Below are positions 1 through 7,843 of a DNA stretch of 64,000 bases, piece after piece. The stretch's first letter is position 1; every line of letters starts with the position of its first letter. Source of the stretch: Roseateles amylovorans (lineage in GTDB: Bacteria > Pseudomonadota > Gammaproteobacteria > Burkholderiales > Burkholderiaceae_C); contig NZ_CP104562.2 of assembly GCF_025398155.2 (NCBI RefSeq), forward strand, positions 3,596,001 through 3,660,000, written 5' to 3'. A program made the position numbers and the translations under genes. Below the pieces are notes generated by a model. That model worked only from the letters and a program-made list of their open reading frames with translations. It had not been told where the DNA came from and did no database searches.

Positions 1-349
1 CGGGGCAGCGAAATGGTGCGGGCTAGCGTGCGCGGTCGGTCACCGCGTCGCCCCACGCGGTCAGAGTCGGCCGATGTAACGCCACCAACGGCTGCTCTGT
101 GTGCCCGAGGGCAGCGCGGTCTGCCTGCCGTCGGCATTCAAGGCCAGCAGGCGAAAGAGGCGCGCGCCGGACCGCATACTGAAGCAGATCGACCGCCCCC
201 GATACGGGCGAGGAACAGCCCCGGACGCCCCGCTGTCACCGCACGCTGCGCCCCATGCCGCAAACAGGGCTCACGGAACCGGGCCCGTCGCCGCTAGACT
301 CCGAGAGCCCGACTTTCACCCGGCTCTCATCCGACCCTCCCCCTTCGCC
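1..349. other. No convincing gene
   Basis: Open frames run through this stretch on both strands, but none has recognisable protein character or a good ribosome binding site. The right end holds the upstream region of the DUF2007 gene. The left part may be the tail of something outside the window. Confidence 0.4.
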
Positions 350-646
350 ATGCCTTCCTCCCAGGATCCAGACGACTACGAAGGCGACCAGACCTTCGTG
401 GCCCGCCATCTCACGCCCATCGAAGCCCACATGCTGTGCGGTCGGTTGCGTGCGGCCGGCATTCCTGCAGAAACCGGGGACACCAACACCGTGCAGGCCC
501 ACTCGCTGCTGGCGCCGGCCTTGGGCGGTGCCAGCGTGCGGGTGCCGGCCGACTACCTGGCCCAGGCGCGCGCCACCATCGACGCCCTGCAGCGCGGCGA
601 CTTTGCGCTGGATGACAGCTTCGATCCGGGCGAGTCGCCCGCTTAA
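350..646 (+). CDS. DUF2007 domain protein
   Basis: This encodes a 98-residue soluble protein. After a short acidic N-terminus (about residues 1-15) comes the pattern typical of DUF2007 proteins, small putative signal-transducing or regulatory proteins. The segment FVARHLTPIEAHMLCGRLRAAGIPAE is followed by a short variable loop, then a GGASVRVPADYLAQARATI segment that closes the ferredoxin-like fold. A longer frame extends upstream, but the Met at 350 gives a normal family length. The stop codon touches a 9-bp tandem repeat that separates it from the convergent gene. The biochemical role of the family is not established. Confidence 0.75.
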   Translation: MPSSQDPDDYEGDQTFVARHLTPIEAHMLCGRLRAAGIPAETGDTNTVQAHSLLAPALGGASVRVPADYLAQARATIDALQRGDFALDDSFDPGESPA

Positions 647-690
647 CGCAGCTGACGCAGCCGACGCAGCCGACGCAGCCGACGCAGCTC
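646..690. repeat. 9-bp tandem repeat, 5 units
   Basis: Five copies of ACGCAGCCG (first and last slightly diverged) fill the gap between two convergent genes. The array begins in the stop codon of the DUF2007 gene and ends eight bases before the stop codon of the facing gene. Confidence 0.9.
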
Positions 691-697
691 GTCGACG

Positions 698-1966
698 CTA
701 TTGAGGATGACGCAGCCGCTGGACGGCCGGCAGCGTGCGGGGGGCCGTGCGCATCGGGGGACGATCAGATGCTTGCTCGCTGCGGGGGGATTCGCTGTCG
801 TGCCAACGCAGTTCCTCCCAACTGCGCTGGTGCAGCCGTCTGGCCTGTTCGCCGACGCGCCGAGCCTGCGCCTCAGCGTCAAGCAGCGGCTCGGACTCCT
901 CCTCGATCTCCACCACCATGTCACGCACGCAGGACCGTGCCTCTCGCCAGGCGCTGACCGCGTCAGAGACGGGCCCGAAGGACTCACGCAGGTCGGGCGG
1001 CATCAATCCCAGGCGATCCAGGCACCGGATCGCCATCGCCGCCCCCGGCTGATCCCGCACCAACGATCCCGGCCCCAACAGCCGTCCGTAGAAGATGCTG
1101 TGGTCATTTCCGGTTCCGCGACCGCTTTCCCGGCTGTGGCGGGACCCATGGCCGTCGCGATGGCCGAAGCGGCCGCTGCCACTGTCCTGGGGCGGCCTGA
1201 TGCGCCATTCATGGCGATTGAGCAGGCACTGCACCACCTCGCGCTTGAACGGGGACTGCGGGGTGCGTTGGCGATCCATCGCCTCGAACAGATCACACAT
1301 CGCCTGGGCGAGGTTGGGCTCATGCTGAACGGCGCCCGCCAAGCCCATCAGCAGCGGAGGGACCTGCGGGTGGGTGCTGAAGCAGGTGGCCCGCAGCACC
1401 GCGTCGGCATCCAGCTCATTCGCATCGAGCAACATGCAGATCAGCCGGACATGGTCCACCAGGATGTCCAGTTGCCGGCGCTCCTGCGGCATGGTTGCCT
1501 GGGCGCCACGGGGCAGCCAACCCGACATCACCTCGAGCAGCGGCGGTGACAGCATCAGCGCCACCTTGGGAATGTCCTTGGGCGCGGACAGCGCGATGTT
1601 GGCGGCAAGCCGCTCCAGCATACGCAGCGCAAACCGACCATCGCGCTGCGGGCATTGCGACAGCAGATCGCTGAGGTCCTGCCGGGCCTGGATCGGGGAG
1701 ACGTCGATCAGCCCCCGGTAGACGGGTCGAGCGCCGCCCCGGGCGGGCGCATACGGATCATCCGACGGGTCGACGTAGCGGACATCACCAAACGAAATCG
1801 GTTGACCGGGTTCGGCGGACGGAATGCGAAGGGCCTCCTGGTAGGAGGGCGGCGCGACACAGTCACCGGAGGACGTGTCGGACACATCGTCCGAGCCCTC
1901 GTCCGAGGCGGGCGTGCCGAGGATGACATTGAGCGAATGAAGGTCGGGACTGGTACAACGGCGCAT
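698..1966 (-). CDS. Unrecognised protein with N-terminal PPxY motif
   Basis: I do not recognise this 422-residue protein. The first ~60 residues are Ser/Asp/Pro-rich and probably disordered, and they contain a PPSY motif at residues 39-42 followed by QEAL. In eukaryotes PPxY is the ligand for WW domains, including those of NEDD4-type ubiquitin ligases. The middle (about residues 80-250) looks like an all-helical repeat fold with many Leu/Ala-rich segments. A Gly/Arg/His-rich low-complexity stretch lies near residues 255-290 and a charged helix near the C-terminus. There is no signal peptide or membrane segment. A GTG start at 2014 would add 16 residues; the ATG at 1966 is preferred, although neither has a clear ribosome binding site. 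A secreted effector is possible but is only inferred from composition. Confidence 0.55.
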   Translation of the reverse strand: MRRCTSPDLHSLNVILGTPASDEGSDDVSDTSSGDCVAPPSYQEALRIPSAEPGQPISFGDVRYVDPSDDPYAPARGGARPVYRGLIDVSPIQARQDLSDLLSQCPQRDGRFALRMLERLAANIALSAPKDIPKVALMLSPPLLEVMSGWLPRGAQATMPQERRQLDILVDHVRLICMLLDANELDADAVLRATCFSTHPQVPPLLMGLAGAVQHEPNLAQAMCDLFEAMDRQRTPQSPFKREVVQCLLNRHEWRIRPPQDSGSGRFGHRDGHGSRHSRESGRGTGNDHSIFYGRLLGPGSLVRDQPGAAMAIRCLDRLGLMPPDLRESFGPVSDAVSAWREARSCVRDMVVEIEEESEPLLDAEAQARRVGEQARRLHQRSWEELRWHDSESPRSEQASDRPPMRTAPRTLPAVQRLRHPQ

Positions 1967-2070
1967 GGTGACAAGACGTGGCACCGGCGGTGCGCCGGTC
2001 CCGGCTAGTCGCACCCGCCTGCAGACAGTTCGACCACGGCGAACCCGTCCCGCGCCACCGACCCTCGGGC

Positions 2071-3210
2071 TCAGAAGCTGTGCTTCATCCCCACCGACAG
2101 CACGCTCGGATGCGAGCCCATCATCGCCCCTGGGCTGTTGATGGCGAAGTCATAACGGGCCGCCGCGTCATTGCGAATGCGGCTGACCCACGCAAACAGG
2201 CTGGTGCGCCGCGACAGCGCCTGATCCACACCCACCGTCAGTTGCACCGCGCCGGTCTGCGCGCCCCGTGCCAGCGGCCCCACCCGGGTGACCGCCCTGC
2301 CCTTGCCATCGCCCGCCACCGACAGTCCACCCATCACGCTGAGCCGTCCGATCTTGTGGACGGCGGACACATACAGCGCGTCCCGCCGCAACGGGCCGGT
2401 GGCGGTGCGGTAGTCCAGCCGCTCGATCAGGGCGGAGAGTCGGGTCGCACCGAGCTGGCCGCTCACACCAAGCTTCCAGGCGCGATCGGTGCTGTCGGCC
2501 GTCTGGAAGCGCCGATGCTGCTCATGGGCCCACACCGCGGTCAGGTCGCTCGCGGCATAGGTTAACGAGGACGACCACAGCGAAGGTCGCGCGCCGGTGA
2601 CCGTCGACCGTTCCTCGCCCGGAGAGAACGCCAGGCGGCCTGACCAGCCGCCGGCGGTCGGCGTCCAGTACTGAAGCACGTTCTGCTGTCGACGGTCGAA
2701 CGCGGTGCTGTCGGACAGGTTGTCGGCAATCGAAGCCGATCCATTGCCGATCAGGGCCATGTAGCCGGCGGTGGTCGGATAGAACGGATCGAAGCCGGAG
2801 GTCGCCGCGGTGTAGGGCAAGGTCCACACCCCGCCGAAGGCGGTGCCCCACGGGCCGGACAGGCCGAGGCGGGTGTCCCGGTTGGCCAGGCTGGTGCCGC
2901 CGCCCGTGTCCACCAGCACCGAGCCTTCGATCTGCCAGACCGCCGACCAGCCGTCGCCGAGCGACTCCTCCCCGCGAAAGCCCAGCACCGAGCGGTCGTT
3001 GCTGAGTCGGCTCAACGAACCGCGGCCGCCTCCGCCGACCTGTTCCAGTCCCAGGTTCAACCGGCCGTAGACCACCGGGCCTGCGCCCCCGCCGTTTGCG
3101 GCCTGGGCCACGGACCCCAACATCAACGCGGACACGGCGGCAACCGCCGGGCGGATGCCCAAGATGGGTAGACAACGGCGGGGACGATCGAGGAAGCGGC
3201 TGGGGGTCAT
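2071..3210 (-). CDS. Gram-negative porin (Burkholderiales type)
   Basis: This is a general diffusion porin of the outer membrane, 379 residues, the usual size for the family. After a basic N-terminus there is a hydrophobic signal segment ending in SVAQA (about residues 28-37). The mature start is then VYGRLNLGLEQVGG, the typical first beta strand. Inside come family patterns such as RLSNDRSVLGFRGEESLGDG and SANRDTRLGL-like loop-3 residues. The C-terminus ends in VGMKHSF, the aromatic terminal strand recognised by the BAM complex. The Met at 3210 is chosen because it places the signal peptide properly. It is divergent from the GH15 gene. Confidence 0.9.
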   Translation of the reverse strand: MTPSRFLDRPRRCLPILGIRPAVAAVSALMLGSVAQAANGGGAGPVVYGRLNLGLEQVGGGGRGSLSRLSNDRSVLGFRGEESLGDGWSAVWQIEGSVLVDTGGGTSLANRDTRLGLSGPWGTAFGGVWTLPYTAATSGFDPFYPTTAGYMALIGNGSASIADNLSDSTAFDRRQQNVLQYWTPTAGGWSGRLAFSPGEERSTVTGARPSLWSSSLTYAASDLTAVWAHEQHRRFQTADSTDRAWKLGVSGQLGATRLSALIERLDYRTATGPLRRDALYVSAVHKIGRLSVMGGLSVAGDGKGRAVTRVGPLARGAQTGAVQLTVGVDQALSRRTSLFAWVSRIRNDAAARYDFAINSPGAMMGSHPSVLSVGMKHSF

Positions 3211-3631
3211 GGGAAGCGATGTCGAGGCCCGTGGGCAGGCGAGAGTGAGCAAAGCGCGATGGCGCAGCAGTGGTGCAGTGCGATCGCGCGATGGCGTGCT
3301 GGATGATCCCGTCCGTCAGGCGACGGGCACAGCCCCGCTTCGCAGGCCTGTCTCCCGGCTGGACGACCGACGGCCTCCCCTCCCGACTGGGGGATCGCCG
3401 CTCAGGCATGCCACGTGCCTTCCGAGGCGGTCGTCCGCGCCGGTGTGGCCGGGCGACGGGTGGCGCTTCGCGCGCGAGGCGGTGTTCATTTCGACACAGC
3501 CTCCCACGCGGGATTACCCTAATCTCTTCAGGCAAGCGCGCATTCCGTCGGCCACAAGTCGGGCACCAGGCGGGGTGCAGCGCTTCCCTGCAACTCACCG
3601 TCGAACGATTCGATAGAAAGGGGACACAGGC
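3211..3631. promoter_or_regulatory. Divergent intergenic region, porin / GH15
   Basis: About 420 bases lie between divergent genes and must hold both promoters. A purine-rich ribosome binding site (GAAAGGGGA) precedes the GH15 start. I could not pick out a convincing sigma-70 pair or operator, and no gene is supported here. Confidence 0.4.
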
Positions 3632-5425
3632 ATGGAAGCAGCCTCGCTGAAGCTGGGACTGATTGGCAACTGCGCGGTCAGCGCGCTGGTCGATGACCGC
3701 GCCCGGGTGGTCTGGGCCTGCGTGCCGCGGTTCGACGGCGACCCGATGTTCAACGCCCTGATCGACTCGCCCGAGGGCGTGGGCCTGGACGGCACCTTCC
3801 AGGTCGTGCTGGAGGACTTCTCCCACAGCGAGCAGTCTTACGACCATGGCACGGCGGTGCTGCGCACCCGGCTCTATGACACCCATGGCGATGCGATCGA
3901 GGTCACCGACTTCATGCCGCGCTTCTTTCTGCATGACCGCCCCTTCCGGCCGATGATGCTGGTGCGGCGCATCCGCCCGCTGCAGGGCCGGCCCCGCATC
4001 CGTGTGATCCTTCGCCCGGTCATGCAATGGGGCACTGAGAAGCCGGAACGCACCCGCGGCAGCAACCACATGCGCTTCGTCGGCCCGCGCTTCACCGTGC
4101 GGCTGACGACAAACGCGCCGCTGACCTTCGTCAGCAACGAAACGGCCTTCGCGCTGGACATGCCGATGAGCTTCGTCTTCGGCCCGGATGAAACCCTGGA
4201 CCGTGGCGTCGAGGACGCTGCCCGCCTGCTGGAGGAACGCACCATCCACTATTGGCGGGACTGGACCCGCCGGCTGGCGATCCCGCTGGAGTATCAGGAA
4301 GCGGTGATCCGTGCGGCGATCACGCTGAAGATGTGCCTGTACGAGGAAACCGGCGCCATCGTCGCGGCGATGACCACCAGCATTCCCGAAGCGCCCGGCA
4401 CCCAGCGGAACTGGGACTACCGCTACTGCTGGCTGCGGGATGCCTTCTTTGTCGTGCGGGCGCTCAACAGTCTGTCCGAGACCGGCACCATGGAGGACTA
4501 CCTGCGCTGGCTGCGCAATGTGGTGGCCCAGTCCAAGGACGGCCATGTGCAGCCGCTCTACGGCATCGGGCTGGAGGACCAGTTGGTGGAGCGGATCATG
4601 CCGCACCTGCGCGGCTACCGGGGCATGGGACCGGTGCGGGCCGGCAACCAGGCCTACGAGCACTTCCAGCACGACGTCTACGGCAACATCGTGCTCGGCT
4701 CCGCCCAGGCCTTCTTCGACCACCGGCTGCATCAGCGCGCCGGCGTCGACGAGTTCGCGCTGCTGGAGCGTGCCGGCGAGCGCGCCTTCGCGATCCACGA
4801 CCAGCCGGACGCCGGCATGTGGGAGCTGCGCACCCGGTCGCGGGTCCACACCTCGTCGGTGCTGATGAACTGGGCCGCCTGCGATCGCCTGGCCAAGATC
4901 GCCCAGGAACTGGCCCTGCCGGATCGCGCGCTGATCTGGCGCGAGCGGGCCGATCTCATCAAGCGCAAGATCCTGGACAACGCCTGGAGCGAGCACCGGC
5001 AGGCCTTCGTCGAGAGTTTCGGCGGCAAGGACCTGGACGCCAGCGTGCTGCTGATGGCGGAGGTCGGCTTCATCGATCCCAAGGATCCGCGCTTCGTCAG
5101 CACGGTGGAGGCCCTGGAGGCCAGCCTGTGCGACGGCCCCTACATGCGCCGTTATGAAGCGCCGGATGACTTCGGCCGGCCCGAGACCTCGTTCAACATC
5201 TGCGCCTTCTGGCGCATCGACGCCTTGGCCCGCATCGGCCGCACCGAACAGGCCCGCGAGCTGTTCGAGGCGCTGCTCGCTTCGCGCAACCATCTGGGCC
5301 TGCTGTCCGAGGACACCCATCCGGAGACCGGCGAGCTGTGGGGCAACTTCCCGCAGACCTATTCGATGGTCGGCATCATCAATGGCGCGATGCGCTTGTC
5401 CAAGGCCTGGGATACGCAGATCTGA
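3632..5425 (+). CDS. Glycoside hydrolase family 15 (glucoamylase/trehalase-like)
   Basis: This is a 597-residue cytoplasmic GH15 enzyme. It has the bacterial two-domain layout: a beta-sandwich N-terminal domain (starting LGLIGNCAVSALVD, about residues 1-230) and an (alpha/alpha)6 barrel. Barrel signatures are TQRNWDYRYCWLRDAF near residue 255, the general acid Glu398 in MWELR, and the general base Glu560 in LLSEDTHPETGELWGNFPQ. Both catalytic glutamates are present, so it should be active. Family members cleave alpha-glucosidic ends of starch-like oligosaccharides or trehalose; which substrate applies here cannot be read from sequence. The start has a good ribosome binding site. The gene stands alone. 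Confidence 0.88.
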   Translation: MEAASLKLGLIGNCAVSALVDDRARVVWACVPRFDGDPMFNALIDSPEGVGLDGTFQVVLEDFSHSEQSYDHGTAVLRTRLYDTHGDAIEVTDFMPRFFLHDRPFRPMMLVRRIRPLQGRPRIRVILRPVMQWGTEKPERTRGSNHMRFVGPRFTVRLTTNAPLTFVSNETAFALDMPMSFVFGPDETLDRGVEDAARLLEERTIHYWRDWTRRLAIPLEYQEAVIRAAITLKMCLYEETGAIVAAMTTSIPEAPGTQRNWDYRYCWLRDAFFVVRALNSLSETGTMEDYLRWLRNVVAQSKDGHVQPLYGIGLEDQLVERIMPHLRGYRGMGPVRAGNQAYEHFQHDVYGNIVLGSAQAFFDHRLHQRAGVDEFALLERAGERAFAIHDQPDAGMWELRTRSRVHTSSVLMNWAACDRLAKIAQELALPDRALIWRERADLIKRKILDNAWSEHRQAFVESFGGKDLDASVLLMAEVGFIDPKDPRFVSTVEALEASLCDGPYMRRYEAPDDFGRPETSFNICAFWRIDALARIGRTEQARELFEALLASRNHLGLLSEDTHPETGELWGNFPQTYSMVGIINGAMRLSKAWDTQI

Positions 5426-5537
5426 GCCGGGGGGCCGACGGCGCGCCCCGCGCGAGGATCATGCGGCAGTCATGCGGCAGTTATGCGGGGATAGGCACCG
5501 GAGTTCCCCGGCAAGGGCCTCGTGAACCGGTGAGCGG

Positions 5538-6560
5538 TCAATCGAAATTCAGCACGGCGCGTCCGTCCACCCGCCCGTGCCGGAGGTCGTCAAAGATGTC
5601 GTTGATGGCTTCCAGGCGATGGGGGGTGGTGTTCGCATGCACCACGCCGTCGGCGGCGAACTGCAGGGCCTCATTCAAGTCCTGGCGGGTGCCCACGATG
5701 GAGCCGCGCACCGTCTTGGCATTGAGCACCACATCGAAGATGGGCAGCGCGAAGTCGCCCGGCGGCAGGCCCACCATCGACATCGTGCCCCGCTTGTGCA
5801 GCATGCCCAGGGACTGGGCGAAGGACTCGCGGGAGACGGCCGTCACCAGCGCCCCATGCACCCCGCGCATCTGCTTTTGCAGCAGCGCGACCGGGTCCTC
5901 CTGCGTGGCATCGATGCAGAGCTCGGCACCGAGTCGGGCGGCGAGGTCGAGCTTGGTCTTGTCGATGTCGACCGCCACCACATGAAACCCCATCGCCCGC
6001 GCGTACTGCACGGCCAGATGGCCCAGTCCACCCGCCCCCACCACGGCGACCCACTGGCCCGGACGCGCATCCAATCCCTTCAGACCCTTGTAGACAGTCA
6101 ATCCCGCACACAGGATCGGTGCCAGTGATTCGAAGGCGCCACGTGCCGGCAGATGGCCGACATAGCCGGGATCGGCCAGCACATACTCGGCGAACCCGCC
6201 GTTGACGGTGTAGCCGGTCATCTGCTGCTCATCGCACAGGGTCTCCCAGCCGGTCAGGCAATGCTCGCAATGGCCGCATGCGGTGTAGAGCCACGGCACG
6301 CCGACCCGGTCGCCCTCACGGATGCCCTTCACGCCGGCGCCCACCGCCGCCACATGGCCCACGCCTTCGTGGCCAGGAATGAAAGGGAGCGGCGGCTTGA
6401 CCGGCCAGTCGCCGTCCGCGGCATGCAGGTCGGTGTGGCAGACGCCGCAGGCGGCGACCTTGACCAGGATCCGACCGGGCAGGACCTCGGGAATCGGCAC
6501 TTCCTCGAGACAGAGTGGCGCTCGGTAAGCGCGGACGACCGCAGCTTTCATGGTGCGCAT
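5538..6560 (-). CDS. adhP: Zinc-dependent alcohol dehydrogenase AdhP
   Basis: This is an NAD-dependent medium-chain alcohol dehydrogenase of 340 residues, normal for AdhP. Catalytic zinc ligands are Cys41 (GVCHTD), His64/Glu65 (GHEGVGHV) and a later Cys. The structural-zinc lobe follows with CGHCEHCLTGWETLC. The Rossmann motif VVGAGGLGHLAVQYA lies near residue 170, and the VDIDKTKLDLA segment after it fits NAD preference. It interconverts primary alcohols such as ethanol with aldehydes. A second Met at 6551 is an equally good start. It is downstream of and co-oriented with the DUF2892 gene but separated by 137 bases. Confidence 0.9.
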   Translation of the reverse strand: MRTMKAAVVRAYRAPLCLEEVPIPEVLPGRILVKVAACGVCHTDLHAADGDWPVKPPLPFIPGHEGVGHVAAVGAGVKGIREGDRVGVPWLYTACGHCEHCLTGWETLCDEQQMTGYTVNGGFAEYVLADPGYVGHLPARGAFESLAPILCAGLTVYKGLKGLDARPGQWVAVVGAGGLGHLAVQYARAMGFHVVAVDIDKTKLDLAARLGAELCIDATQEDPVALLQKQMRGVHGALVTAVSRESFAQSLGMLHKRGTMSMVGLPPGDFALPIFDVVLNAKTVRGSIVGTRQDLNEALQFAADGVVHANTTPHRLEAINDIFDDLRHGRVDGRAVLNFD

Positions 6561-6697
6561 GGCGGCTCCTTGCGACGTGAACGAAGGCCTGAATGAGGCT
6601 GGAATGAGGGCTGGAATGAAGGTCTGGAACCAGACCGGACGACGACGTCGTCAAGGGCGAAGCAATGTCGTGTGCAGAAGCGGACGACTGAAGGCGC

Positions 6698-6874
6698 TCA
6701 CGCGCGGCGACTGAACAGGGTGTAGATCGGGCAATGGCCGGCCAGACCGGTCAGGAACGGCACCAGGCCGATGAAGCCCCAAGGACCGATGTAGCCGAAC
6801 GCAGCCGCACCCGCCAAGGTCGCACCCACCATGACGCGAAGGATACGGTCCGTCATCCCGACGTTGTTTGCCAT
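6698..6874 (-). CDS. Small DUF2892 membrane protein
   Basis: This short gene encodes 58 residues, starting MANNVGMTDRILRVMVGATL and ending ITYLFS-like with a Cys-Pro (GHCPIYTLFSRRA). It has the DUF2892/YgaP-type pattern: a polar start, the motif DRILRVMVG, and two short hydrophobic segments (about residues 12-28 and 33-48) that form an inner-membrane hairpin. An AGGAGAT ribosome binding site lies just upstream of the ATG. Some relatives are fused to rhodanese (sulfur transferase) domains, but none is present here. The function of the stand-alone form is unknown. Confidence 0.85.
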   Translation of the reverse strand: MANNVGMTDRILRVMVGATLAGAAAFGYIGPWGFIGLVPFLTGLAGHCPIYTLFSRRA

Positions 6875-7034
6875 GCTGATCTCCTGTAGCCGGCCACTGG
6901 GGCTCGGGTAGGGTCAGACTAGCCGCCTACGACCAGCTTCGCATTGCTATCGATCAACATTCAGCAGGCGCGGGCCGAACCCGACGTCAGCAGGCCGACT
7001 GACAAGCCCAGGCGACCGAAGGCTGGCGACCGCC

Positions 7035-7682
7035 TCAAGCAGCCGCTCGGACCCTGCGCGCCTTCCCTTGTACCGGACCCGCCAGCCCGCTGAAGGTGGT
7101 CGAGGTGACCCATTCGATGATGGCTTCGTCGCTGTGCTGGCCGCCCGCCTTGAGCAGCGGCAGCACCGGATCGCAGGCCCGGGCGAACAAGGTGAACAGC
7201 ACCAGCTCCGGCGGCAGCTCGGGGTTGATGTCGCCCTGCGCCTGGGATGCGGTGATCCATTCGCCGAGCAGATCGCTCAACTGCAGCAGCCGGTCCATGT
7301 AGCCGCGATGGGCCTTCAGGGTCGACACCAGCCGTGAGTTCTGGGCCGGCAGCGTGGGCATTTCGCCGGCCAGTTGCACCTGCAGCGTCCAGCGCACCAC
7401 CGCGCGCAACTGGTCCACCGCAGACGCCTCGGGCGATTGCTGCCGACGGCCTTCCACCACCGCCAGAGTCCGGTCCAACACCCGCACCATGGCCGCCGCC
7501 GCGAGCTCTTCCTTCGACATGAAGTGCTTGTACAGGCTGGCTTTGGACAGGCCGGCCTCGGCCGCCACCTCATCCACCGTCATCAGGTCATAGCCCTTGC
7601 TGACGAGCAGGCGGTTCACGGCTTCGACGATCGCGTCCTCCCGGACGCGCAGTACCTGTTCTTTGAAAGGGACGCGGCTCAT
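7035..7682 (-). CDS. TetR/AcrR family transcriptional regulator
   Basis: This is a 215-residue repressor-type regulator. The N-terminal TetR helix-turn-helix spans about residues 12-60 (AIVEAVNRLLVSKGYDLMTVDEVAAEAGLSKASLYKHF). The rest is an all-helical ligand-binding and dimerisation domain. It is divergent from the FAD oxidoreductase operon and separated from it by 161 bases that contain an inverted repeat overlapping a promoter. It most likely controls that operon and itself. The effector ligand cannot be inferred; a fatty-acid-related molecule or oxidised lipid would fit the neighbours. Confidence 0.9.
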   Translation of the reverse strand: MSRVPFKEQVLRVREDAIVEAVNRLLVSKGYDLMTVDEVAAEAGLSKASLYKHFMSKEELAAAAMVRVLDRTLAVVEGRRQQSPEASAVDQLRAVVRWTLQVQLAGEMPTLPAQNSRLVSTLKAHRGYMDRLLQLSDLLGEWITASQAQGDINPELPPELVLFTLFARACDPVLPLLKAGGQHSDEAIIEWVTSTTFSGLAGPVQGKARRVRAAA

Positions 7683-7722
7683 GCCCCAATCTTAGTGGAT
7701 CAGACCCGTCAGTGCAAAATTT

Positions 7723-7756
7723 ATACTTGACGGTTTAAATGTGAACTGACTAGTAT
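7723..7756. promoter_or_regulatory. Inverted repeat, candidate TetR operator
   Basis: The half-site ATACTTGACGGTT (7723-7735) is matched by the reverse complement of 7744-7756 (ATACTAGTCAGTT) at 10 of 13 positions, with an 8-base spacer. The repeat covers both promoter hexamers of the operon at 7844, so a bound regulator would block RNA polymerase. Assignment to the adjacent TetR protein is by position only. Confidence 0.55.
7727..7756 (+). promoter_or_regulatory. Sigma-70 promoter of the lipid-modification operon
   Basis: TTGACG (7727-7732) and TAGTAT (7751-7756) are separated by 18 bases. Transcription would start near 7763, giving a leader of about 80 bases before the first gene at 7844. 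Confidence 0.6.
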
Positions 7757-7843
7757 TCACGCCATACCAACAAGTTCAACCCTTCCAGAAAGGCCCGCCG
7801 GGTCGGAAGATGGGTTCACTGCACCAGAGCACGAGAGGACGAC

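Noticed and set aside
13..297. 94-codon plus-strand frame at the window start
   Set aside because: Arg/Pro-rich shadow-type composition with no start signal and no domain.
2522..5320. Long minus-strand open frame opposite the GH15 gene and 5' half of the porin
   Set aside because: It is antisense to two well-supported genes and its composition (His/Arg/Gly-rich, no family motif) is that of a high-GC shadow frame.
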